Made by a program: the position numbers and the translations under genes. A stretch of DNA of 22,227 bases from Isoetes engelmannii (Eukaryota > Streptophyta > Lycopodiopsida > Isoetales > Isoetaceae): the NCBI GenBank assembly GCA_011763485.2, contig JAANSK020259496.1, positions 1 to 22,227 of the forward strand. The letters are read 5' to 3'. Positions 8,201 to 20,200 of the stretch are shown here, piece after piece (positions within the stretch are counted from its first letter, which is position 1; the number at the start of each line of letters is the position of its first letter). The notes beneath the pieces are model-generated. The model was not told where the DNA came from, ran no database searches, and worked only from the letters and a program-made list of their open reading frames with translations.

Positions 8201-11200
8201 AAAGATTTTCAAGGCCCTTCCGATATTTGAGGCATATAAAGAGCCTGGTTCTACTCATTCAGTTTTTACAGATCTTTTACATGCAGAGAAGGTTCTGGCA
8301 CCAATTGACATGGATAAAAGCCTATTAGGTCCTAATTTCTTGATTGTACACTCTGGAAGGGAAGCAGAAGTGTTAATTGGCTCTCTAGGCATTCGCAAGC
8401 TAGGAAGAGCTGAATTCTATAGGTCTAGAGTGCTCTCTCGTTTAACTGAAGTATCTGTTGACATTTACAATCAAATACTGTTTCAGATTCTTCGGGAACT
8501 TCCACAGCTCTGTTTAGAGGATCAATCAATAAAGGAAACATTAGAACATTTGAATTTTGTACCCACAGCTGCTGGCAATTTCAAAGCTCCGGCTGCTTTG
8601 TATGATCCCACCAACCCGGAACTGTGTAAGCTCTTGAATGATGGTGAATTTTTTCCTGCCACGGATTTCGCATCCCCAGACATACTTGATATGCTGAAGA
8701 CGTTGGGATTAAGGACCTCAGTTCTACCCGACACAATTTTGGCAACTGCCCGGAAGATTGAGTCATTGATTGCAAGTGATGCTGATGTAGCCTGCCGCAG
8801 AGGACACGCTTTACTTTCGTATCTTGATCTGAATTCTCATAAATGGCTTCCACCAAGTGCAGAAAGCACATCAGTGGGTGTTGGCTGGATGCTTGCCAAG
8901 GCTTCATCAGTGTTCCATGAACTGAATTCTGAAAACAGTATTACTCTTAACAAATTTTGGAATGAGTTAAAGGGAATTTGCTGGTGTCCTGTGTTGATGT
9001 CCCCTCCACATATGAATATGCCATGGCCCCTTGCAGATTGTCCCGTTGCGCCTCCCAAGCTTGTTCGTCTGCAGTCAGATATGTGGCTTGCATCAGCGAG
9101 TATTCGCATTTTGGATGGCGAGTGTCGATCCTCAGCTTTGTGTCAAAAGCTAGGGTGGTCTACCAGACTTGGAGGTCATATTCTGGCTGCACAGCTGCTG
9201 GAGCTAGGTAAGAACCATGCCACGATTAAGGATGTATTCTTAGGACAAGTATTAGCAACCACCATACCAACAATATATGCACTTCTGAATGCGATGCTGG
9301 GAATAGATGAAATGGAAATTGTAAAGGCTATCCTTGAAGGTAGCCGCTGGGTGTGGGTTGGAGATGGATTTGCTAGTGTGCAAGAAGTGGCATTTACTGG
9401 TCCATTACATTTAGCTCCATACTTGCGTGTGATTCCCGCTGACCTGGCAGTCTTCAAAGATTTGCTTCTTGAATTGGGCATACGAGAATCCTTTAGCCCT
9501 TCCGATTATAGTCTTGTTCTCCATGACATGGCAAAAGACAAGAAAGATGCACCTCTGGACAATAACCAACTCGATGCTGCAGTTTGGGTTGTACAGCGTT
9601 TGGCAGACTTGAATTTCAGTGCTGCTGCTGGAAATCTTGTTGTTCCTGATTCTGATGGAATTTTGGTACCTTATTCTCAGCTTGTTTACAATGATGCTCC
9701 TTGGTTAGCGACTTCGAGTTCTATGTCACGAAAAGGGCTTTCTGGTGATATCTCTGGAAAGGTGGTTCCAATGCGGAAAGGTGGGAAGAAGTTTGTGCAC
9801 CCAAAGATTTCTAATGATGTTGCAGACAGGTTAGGTGTATGTTCTTTAAGGAGATCATTATTGGCTGAAAGTGCAGATTCAATGGACCTAACCCTTGAGA
9901 ATGGGGTTGAAGCATTTGGACAGAACGAGGCATTGACGACAAGGTTAAAGAATATTGTTGAGATGTATGCAGATGGGCCTGGTATACTGTTTGAGCTCAT
10001 CCAGAATGCTGACGATGCAGGTGCAACTGAAGTATGTATTCTACTGGACAAAACTCAACATGGAACTTCTTCCGTACTCTCTCCTAGAATGGCTGACTGG
10101 CAAGGACCAGCTCTTTATTGCTATAATAATTCTGTTTTTAATGCCCACGACTTATATGCTATATCACGCATTGGCCAGGACAGTAAACTTCAAAAGCCTC
10201 TGGCAATAGGTAGGTTTGGTCTTGGCTTTAATTCTGTTTATCATTTCACAGATCTTCCTAGCTTTGTTTCTGGTCCCAACCTTGTTATCTTTGATCCACA
10301 TGCAAATAATTTGCCTGGTATAACACCTGCCCAACCAGGTCTTAAAATTAATTTTGTCGGCAGAGGAATGTTAGATCAGTTTCCTGATCAATTCTCCCCA
10401 TTTTTACTCTTTGGATGCAACTTGGAAAGACCCTTTGCTGGTACGCTTTTTCGTTTTCCACTTCGGACAACAACTACAGCTGCAAGGAGTGACATAAAAA
10501 ATGAAGCCTACAATCCTGATAATGTGCTCTCTTTATTCTCATTCTTTGAACATGCTGCAGAAGAGGCATTGCTGTTTCTTCGTCATGTGGAAACTGTGGT
10601 CATCTACATACGAGAGGAGGGTTTCAATGATATGGAAGAGGTATTTCGTGTACATAAGACTACATATGAGACAGGCAAACGTCTTCCAGATGGAGTACTG
10701 TATGAGTTCATCCGTGGCAATAAGAAGAGCCAAGTAGACAAACAACATTTCTACAATATATTGCAGAAAACAACAGAGAAGGAAATGCCATGGCATTGCA
10801 GTAAAGTACAGTTACGGAGAAGAAAAAAGAATGTGGAGAAATCAGACACGTGGCTTGTTAGCAATGTTCTTGGGGGTGGAAGTGCCAAAGATATAGCCAT
10901 TGCACCAGAAAATCGCTCGAAAGGTTTTGTCCCTTGGGCGGGAATTGCAGCAAGGTTGCCAGATGAAGGAAACCAAGAGAAGACTTTTCTAAATAGTAGT
11001 AGTCATTGCCAGGTTGATCAGGAGCCTGCTTTTGAGGGCCGTGCTTTCTGCTTTCTTCCGCTGCCTGTTAAAATTGGATTGCCAGTCCATGTGAATGGCT
11101 ACTTTGAGCTTTCATCAAATCGCCGTGATATTTGGTATGGTGGTGATATGATTGGGGGAGGGAAATTGCGATCCGAGTGGAATATTTGCCTCCTCAAGGA

Positions 11201-14200
11201 TGTTTCTGCTCCTGCATATGCTCGCCTTTTAGCTGAGGCTGCTAACCAGATGGGAAATTCATCAGCATTCCAGTCATTATGGCCCACTGAACCTGTGTCA
11301 GAACCTTGGCACTCTTTTACATGTCAGGTTTATAGTACTGTGGTTGAGCTTGAATTTCATGTTCTGTATACACCGTCTCGAGGTGGTAAGTGGATTTCAG
11401 CAAAACGTGCTGTATTTCCAGATCATTCATTTCAGGAAGCATCTGAGCTTGGGATGGCCTTGATGGAGGCAGGGCTTCCTCTTGTAAATGTTCACGAAGG
11501 AATAGTACGTAGGTTTCAAGAGTCATGCCCATCCTTAAAGTTCTTCTCTCCACAGTGGTTGCGTAAATTACTTATTGATAGAAGATACACATTTGTTAAT
11601 AAAAAAGTTGCACATTTGGCGTTAAAATATTGTCTTCACGACATTCAGAAACTGGAGGCCGAGAAACTTTATGGGCTTTCTCTTATCCCTCTTTGCAATG
11701 GGTCTTTTGGGACGTTTGCCAGCCCTAGTTCTTCAGAGAAGATTTTTGTGGCCAAGGAAAATACTTATGAGCTCCTGAAATGCGGTGTTGCTCATATGCT
11801 TGTTGATCGCAGCATTGAAGATGAGGTTTTTAATAGACTGGAGTCAATGGCTTCCAGTCATGTGTGCAATCTTTCACTTCTGACACCTGAGGCCCTAAGA
11901 GCACTTCTGCCAGTCTTTTTGCCACCAGAGTGGGCAGGAAAGAAGTGTATCCCTTGGACCCCTGGGTTACATGGACACCCTAGTGCCGCTTGGATGGAAT
12001 TGCTATGGAGACATTTTGAAGAATTTTGTGAGGATTTGTCATTTTTTTCTGGTTGGCCTTTGTTGTCTACATCTGATGGATGCCTTCTGCAGCTTTCAAA
12101 GGAAAGCCCTGTGGTGATAAGAAATGAAGGTTGGAATGAAGTCATGGTCAGTTTTTTCAAAAGCACTAGATGCTTTCTTCTGGGAAAAGATTTCTTTATT
12201 TCTGACTCATTTATAAATCAATATGTGCATGAGGCAAGTGCACTTGGGCTTTTAAATCTCTTAATCTCAGTGGCTGCCACAAACCTTGTTGCAATACCTA
12301 CCCTGCTTGGAGGGTGCTCACCAGGAGAAGTACGTGAGCTACGTCATTATCTCTGTCAATCTATGTGGTTTACATCATACCATATGGAAGATAGACATAT
12401 AGAATTATTTAAGAATCTGCCTATGTTTGAGTCTTGTTGGGCTGATTCAGGTAAAAAGCCTGTATTTTTAAGTTTATCAATGGCTGGAAACTGTGTTGCT
12501 CCTAGTAGGGTACCAGGTGCTTTGCTTGGGAGAAGGTTTATTTGTTTGGATTCTGAAAAAGAGGAGGCTGTCTTAGAAAATCACTTTAATATAAAAAAGC
12601 TGACGAAGATGGGCTTTTATGAAGAGCATTTGATCAGCCTTCTTGTTTATCTTCCATTGGAGGCCCGAGGAGCTGCAATGCTTCATGTTCTTGAAGATGT
12701 AGGTGTGCTTATGGATGGAACACCATCATTTAGGGAGCCCTTAAGCCAAATAAAATTTGTGCCCACTGGCTGTGGTACGATTGAAGCCCCTGGAAGGTAT
12801 TCACTCTCGTATTACCTTTAGTGATTAGGAAAACTACAAGTTATTTACATTCTTTTGGTTGTCAGTAGTTCTTTGTATGTGTGTGCGCATAATAGAAAAG
12901 TCACTGAATATCAGATGCTGGTCATGATTCATTTCCTGTACATGCTTTGAAGACAAGAACATGCAGTTTTATGGAGCATTAACTTAGAAACTTACTACCA
13001 TTGCCCTTATTTTCAGGTTATATGATCCCCGGATTCAAGAGCTACAAACACTTCTAAATAACCAGGCCTTTTTTCCTTCACACGATTTCAGGAAAGACAG
13101 TAATCTAGATGTTCTTGTCTCTTTAGGTCTAAAAAGGTCCTTGGGGAGGGATGGTCTACTAGATGCAGCAATGTCAGTGGCCATGGCAAGTGCCAACAAT
13201 GAGCTGGAAGCCTTCAATAAGGGCAAAGCGTTGCTATCACAGCTTGAAAGATATGTGGAAAATAGTGCCAGTTCTGATGTCATTGGCCTCAGAGAACAAC
13301 AGATTTTTTCAGAGGAGAATAAGTTTGATGGTGCTGGTTTGGAGCTTGGAGAGGCAGCGGAGCTGGACAGTTCACTACAGGATGAGGATGCACAGTTCTG
13401 GCTGCAACTTTCCAGTATCAACTGGTGTCCAGTTCATGTTAATCCTCCTCTTCAGCTTCTGCCTTGGAGGCAAGGAGCCAACAGTGCCATTGCCCCCCCG
13501 AAAATGGTGCGTCCTAAGTCTCAGATGTGGCTAGTCTCAGGCACTATGCGAATACTCGATGCTGAAGAATGCTCTAGCATGCTTTCTAAAAAACTGGGCT
13601 GGGAGGCTCCACCAAATGTTGGAGTTCTTGCTTCCCAGCTCAATCAAATAGCAAAGGAATATAATCAACTGCAATTTGCTCCAGGAAAGGAGAATATACT
13701 CATGGAGTTAAAAGAGATACTACCCAAACAGATCATCGACATTTATAATGCACTTGAAAATTATGTTGCATCTGAATACGTGTCTGTAATGCAGTCAATG
13801 CTTGATGGATTGCCATGTATTTGGGTGGATGATAGGTTCGTTTTACCAGAAGAAGTAGCCTTTGATACAACAGAAGACTTTTTTCCCTACCTTCATAAGG
13901 TCCCACCAATGCTTGAAAAGTTCAAGAAACTGTTTTGTAGTTTGGGTGTCCGAGAGACTTTCCGGGAGATTGATTACATTAATGTCCTCCAGCGTGTAGC
14001 AAAGGAATTGAAAGGGAGCAGTCTAGCAACAAAACAACTTGACTTGGTATTAAAACTCATTGAGATCATCGCAGAATCATTACCACAAGAAGCTATTGAT
14101 AATAATAGAGCCATTCTTGAATTAGTTTACATGCCTGATGCCTCTGGATATCTGATGCCTGTGAAAGAGCTTGTCTTCAATGATGCTCCTTGGCTGAGCA

Positions 14201-17200
14201 GTAGCCTGCTTGAAAATAAAGGGCTTTTACACCTTGTTCACCCAGATGTAGACAATGAGGTAGCACGGCGGCTTGGAGCAAAATCCCTGCGTTATCTATC
14301 AGTTGTGGAGCAAGAAATGACAAGCAGTTTGCCATGTGTAGGAGCAGATCAAATAAGCAACCTTCTTGACAAGTTTTCTTGTGCGGAGTTACTGCTATTT
14401 GACATATTGGAGATAGCTGATTTGTGTGGATCAAAAAAAGTGCATTTTATTTACGACAAACGAGAGCATCCTAAGCAGTCTTTACTACAACCAAACTTAA
14501 GTAAGACAGTGAGAACATCTAGTTCCTTTTCAAATTCTAACATAGATGTTATTGTAATAATTGATGCATTTTTTGTCTTCCCATGCTGATGCTTTTTGAT
14601 TAGTGTGTAGAAACATCTTGGCTTATAAAACTATCAAGCTCCTTTATAAGACATGTGATAATCTTATTACTTTTATACGTAACATATTAAAGAACATACC
14701 TGACAATAACCTTGAACTTTGCCGCCATAGCCAGGTTTTTACATGGCAAACAGATGCCCTAATGCACGATTTCTAATGGCAAAACTGTCATTGATAGCTT
14801 TTATGATGAGTTATTTTCTTAGCTATATAGTTGATTATTCAATATCAAGTATTTTTACGTAATAATCTCAATAAAGCTACCCGGCCTATTTAGTTGTATT
14901 TAATATTGTTGTCTGGATAAATTACTTGCTTTCTTTGTCCAGGTGATTTCCAAGGTTCCGCTTTTCTTATAGTATTTGAAGGAGCAGCTTTATCCGCTGA
15001 GGATTTATGTGCCATTCATGCGATTCCTCCTGTTCGAGCCCGAGGCCAGGTTAGTAGATATGGGTGTGGTTTACTGGCTGCCTATCGCTGCACAAACCTT
15101 CTTTGTGTTGTATCAAATGAGCGGCTTTATCTATTCGACCCGTCTGGCAAAATACTTGTTGCATCTCTTGCTGGGGATACGTCTAAAACTCCACTTGCCA
15201 AGGCATATTCATTGAAAGGTAAATGTTGTTGCTTGAGAATTAGGACAGTCCATCTTGTTTGTGTAGTGATAAAAAGTATGTTTTATTATTTTGGCTGCAG
15301 GGTTTAAATGCGTTTTCCTGAAGCATAATCTGTTTAGTATTTTTAGAACTATATGTTATACTTACCCTTTCTGGCAAGGCATTTGTTACGTTATAAGATT
15401 TTGCATCATGCCCAGCTTCAAGCAATAAAATAAGAACTTCCAGTTATAGAGAGGATTAAACTACAGTGCACTGATGATTGGCTTCAAAATAAGCTCAGTA
15501 GTTTATTATATTAACATCCTAAAAAGGAAAAGACACCATTAAGAACACAGAATGCTGGAAAAGGTACAGTGCAAAAACTCAGCAGGTAGCATAGAGTCTT
15601 GCAGGAAGCATAGCATTAAATATATTGAGAAGTCTACATCTCCAATGAGTATATCCACCAGAATGTCCATAACCATCCTCTGCCCCTACAACAGAAGGTG
15701 TTTTAGGCCAATGATCCAAAGCAGCATTTGGTTCTAAGAATGTCTTTGAACTGCCCAAGAATTAGGTAGGAGAATGTGATTTTTAACAATAGGAACAAAT
15801 AGATTCAACAGGAGAAACTAGAGTGCACTATATGAACAAAGATTTGAAAATTGGGGTATATGATGCCTTTAGCAAGTAAGTGCGTACGAGAGCAAAGCGA
15901 TGATCTAAACACTTACCTCGTGGCTTTTTGATTGCCAACACATGTCCTGCAGGTGGTTCTTGTTTATATGGTGCAATTGTTTGTCTGTGAGAAGTTCTTT
16001 TCCTAAAATTCACTTTATTTGGGTCAAATCACTTATTTGAATTACGCGGTGATATTTCAGGAACAGGATTGCCTGACAGGTTTAGTGATCAGTTTGAACC
16101 ATTTCATCTGAGTCATTCTCTTTCATGGAATTCTTCTGATGCTACAATTATCCGTCTACCATTGCGTAATTCAAGTCAGGGTTGCCAAGTTTATGCAGAA
16201 CCATTTGGTGAGCAGGAGATAGCAGATGCTTGTACAATGTTTAAAAGGCATGCATCAGCTTCTATGTTGTCTTTAAAGTCCGTTGAGGAGGTCAGTTTTT
16301 TTGTTTATTAAGCAAGGCATAAAACTGGAAGCTTTTACATCCTGAGTTCTTTGTTACGGCTTTTTGTATGAAAGGTTTGTTTAAGCACATGGGAGATGGA
16401 TAAGACAGTCCAAGACGATGCATTTCTTGCTCAGATCGATCCTGCACGTGTTGCACTTCGGAATCCCTTTCAAGACAAAAAATGGCGTAGGTTCCACTTG
16501 TCCAAGCTCTTTGGGACATCAAACACGGAGACAAAATTTTACACAATTGATACTTTAACCAAAGAAAACGAGATTCAGGCAATTGACAAATGGCTTGTGG
16601 TTCAGTGCCTGAGCATGGGCCATATGAGGGAAATGGCATTGGACAGGTACCACGCAATCGTCATGTTTTTGTCATTCCAGTTTAGTTCAGAACTATGCTG
16701 CATTATGAGAAAAGGACACTAGTTCAACTTAAGTGTAAGAAGTACCCGAATGCTGAAGTAGGAATTAGTGCCTCAAGAAGCAAGGAATTGTTCTGACTAT
16801 AAAAACGATACAGATGTACGCACAATTGATGAAAGAAATAATTGACCCGAAACTAGCACATCAATTTCCGTAGCATTGGCCTTGGATGTATAAAGAACTA
16901 ATTAGGTCAAAACCAATGCATCTAATTCCAAGCATGAAATGTGGATGTGCAGAGGTGCAGTTAGAATCACTTGTAAGGATATGGAAACTGCTAGAAGTCT
17001 TACATATTTGATATAGTGAGGAGAAGTATACTTGCTTCTTAGACACTATGGTAATTATGCCCATTAGGGGTTTACAAGATGGCTCTAAGTGCAAGATACC
17101 ACAAAATGGTAAACCACAAGACAAACTGCAAGTTGAATTAGGTCTTATAAAACACGACTGCCTGCTAATGCTTTATTGATCAATAACCCTCATACCAAGA

Positions 17201-20200
17201 TCTCAATGTGATACAAAACGCAATATAAGGTCTTTTTAATCTTGTTTGCAGGAGACTTTCACAGCATCAAGTTGCACCAATTGTGGGAATTGCAGCTCGA
17301 ATATCTTCAAATGGTTTAACTCCACAACAATCTGGAAGCTGTATTCTTGCTCCATTGCCAATTCCATTAAGTGTTCAAATCCCAGTAGTGATCCTTGGTG
17401 ACTTCATTCTTACATTTAATGGGTGCCGGGAGCTCTTTAACCCACGGATCCAAGGACCGGCACACTTACTTGCATGGAATAAAGAATTATTAGCTTCCTT
17501 ATCTGATCCTTACATCCGGATGCTTCAAGAACTCCAACATCCAGACAACTTCCAGAACTTCAGGACAGATGTCAATATCAGCTCAGGCCTGCAAGGCTGC
17601 TTTGGAGAAAGTTCATACTCATTATGGCCATGTTCAAAAGCGGTCTCTGACATGATTTCATTAGAATGTCATAAAGCAGACTCTCAGGTACTTGTAGACA
17701 GTTTGATAAGACCAATGTATTCAAAGCTTGTGGATCTGCCTGTGTGGAAGGCACATGGAGGTAGATTTGTTAGATTAGCTGAGGGAGTGTTTGTCTCTTC
17801 TCTGGAGGAGCATTGCCAAGGGAAGGACCTTTTGGAAAATATTAGAAGTTTTCTCAAAACACACTACTGTGTGTTCGATGTACCATGGGAACTTGGGAAA
17901 GAGGCTGAACTGACGGGCTTTCAGATAAAGAAATTGATGCCTAAATCCTTACGGGATTTGCTAAAGCTTTCTTCAACTGCATTCGTAACATCACTTGTGA
18001 CACAAATTGATTTGTTAGAGTACTGCTGCAGCGACCTTATTGCTGGGAACTTACCACTGGAAATTTCAAGAAATCCTGCTCAAGTTGGGGTTGCTGACAG
18101 TTCTTCAATGATCTCCCAAGAAGAAGATCCTGTCCAGGAGTTTTCACAGGATAGGGATATTGGTGGCGCGTTGAGCGCCTATGACTACAAGAGAGGCACA
18201 ATCGAGTTTAGAGTTGACCTTACAGCTAGTACTGAACTTCAAGGATTGCCTTGTCCCACTGCAAACCAGCGAGTAGCCAAAATTGGAACAATTGAGCTTT
18301 GGTTTGCTAACTCGGAGCAACAAAGCTTGTTACCAAAATTCCTGGGCAGCTTTATTCATCCGCTTTGTAATGAGAGGCACATTTTATCTATTCTTTTCCA
18401 TGACAAGCATATCCAAAGTCAACTGAGATTACGTCAATTTTCACCAGAGTTATTAGCAGCCAATCTTCGTTCTGTATTTTATGAACAGACAACAAGAACA
18501 ACTAGAGGTCCCTTTCCGTGGATATTCTGGAAAAATGAGCCTTCAGCTGATTGGTTGCAGAAATTCTGGAGACATATAAACCCCATCTCCACAGAAGTAA
18601 TCTCTTTGTTTTCAGAGTGGCCACTAATTCCTGCAATTGCTTTGGAACCCTTATTAGTTCAGTTAAAACAGAACGAACTTGTCTTTACGCCGTATTTTTA
18701 TGGTGCATTGGAATCAGAACAGATGGAAAGAAGAGAGCTGGAGGAAAAGTTATGTGCCATGGGGTTTGCAGAAATTGATGAGCAGTATTCCTGGATTCTA
18801 CCTTTAATGCAAAAAAATTTTATACCTGTGTTTGATCGGCGGTTTATCAATTGCAATGCTGTACATTGTTGCATAAGCAGAGGCAGAAAACCATTGGTGC
18901 ATACTCTCATTGCTACATTCATAGCTCATCAGAAAGCAGGATATTTCTCTGCTTCAAGTCTTTCTATCAACACTTCGGAGTGTGATCTCTTATTTAGATT
19001 TTTTTCAACAGCTCTTGCTTCAAATTCTTATTCATCCTCGGATCCATTTTTTTCAGTTGAGGAACTCAGTTTATTAAGGTCCCTCCCAATATACAAGACC
19101 AAGCAAGGCAATTATGTAGCAGTTGATCAAGATAATTATTACATTGTTGATCCAGGCATGCTTATACAACCTAATGACGAGCACTGTTTGCCTTTTCTTT
19201 CTTCTGAATCCGGAGGAGTTCTCTATCAAGTTTTGGGAATCAGGGAGTTGTCATTTGAAAACCTTCTTATTAGATATCTATTTCCCACCTTCAACGCGCT
19301 AGCGTACCATGAGAAGGGACATGTACTTGCATATGTATGTGGGAATTGGGCCTATTTGAAGCATAAACCTTCAGTAGTCGCTGCTCTTAGAGAGACAAAG
19401 TTTGTTGAGGGTTCAGCCTCTAAAGGGCACCTATTTTTAGTACATGATCTACTTGACCCCGAACATGAATTGTTCAGTCACATATTCTTTGAAGAAGATG
19501 GAAAGTTCCCTGGAGGGCACTTTCGCAGTCCTGAATGGCTGTGTATATTACGTGATTTAGGGTTTCGTTCAGCTAAGGACCCTGATTTACTTTTGGAATG
19601 TGCAAGAAAAATTGAAGAGTTTGGGAAGACATATATGGAGCATGGAAATGTACAGTCTCAAATCGTGGAGGATATTCCAGATGACCTTTGGACCACAGCT
19701 TGCATGCTTTCTGAGACAATAATTGCCAATCTGGCTTCATTGTATGGAAGCAGTTTTTGTGACAGTCTCAGCAAGATCATGTATGTTCCAGCAGAAAAGG
19801 GTATACCAGTAGCTTTTGGTGGTCATGCCCTTAGTAGACGTGTTCTTGCTTCATATGGAGAATCCGTTTTGTTGAAGGACTGGAGTTTAGCTTGGACATG
19901 TTCCCCTATACTCACTAAACAGAGTGCTGTGCCCCCAGAATTTGCATGGGGTTCTCTCCATTTACGCAGCCCTCCACAAATATCGACGGTCATCAAGCAC
20001 CTTCAGGTGAATTTGGTATTTTATAACTTCAGTGTTTTTTGTCCAAGTTGGTTTTCTAATAAATGATGATACTGCCAGGAGATAGGAAAAAATGGTGGAG
20101 AGGATACCCTTGCAAGATGGCCTAATGGAAGGGGTTCAAAATCTGCAGAAGATGTCTTTCTCGATATACTTAAACACTTGAGTAAATTATGGGATGGACT

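Larger units (their letters stand above)
5269..9880 (+). other. Sacsin repeating region 1 (SRR1), residues about 13-1388
   Basis: First of three tandem units, encoded by exons 1, 2 and the first part of exon 3. Its N-terminal GHKL/HSP90-like ATP-binding fold has the N-box ELIQNADDAGAT at residues 40-51 (E40 as presumed catalytic base, N44 as presumed Mg ligand). QGPALLAYND follows at 76-85 and the glycine box GKFGVGF at 112-118, which is split by intron 1. Then come GRAFCFLPLP at 373-382 and NGYFELSANRRDIW at 392-405. The unit closes with a VHP...RLGVCSLR motif around H1361. All motifs look intact, so this repeat should bind, and may hydrolyse, ATP. Residue roles are inferred by analogy with HSP90. 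Confidence 0.93.

Noticed and set aside
9686-10051. 121-codon minus-strand frame inside exon 3
   Set aside because: Lies opposite the clearly coding sacsin frame; a shadow.
13035-13421. 128-codon minus-strand frame inside exon 4
   Set aside because: Serine/alanine-rich shadow of the conserved plus-strand frame.
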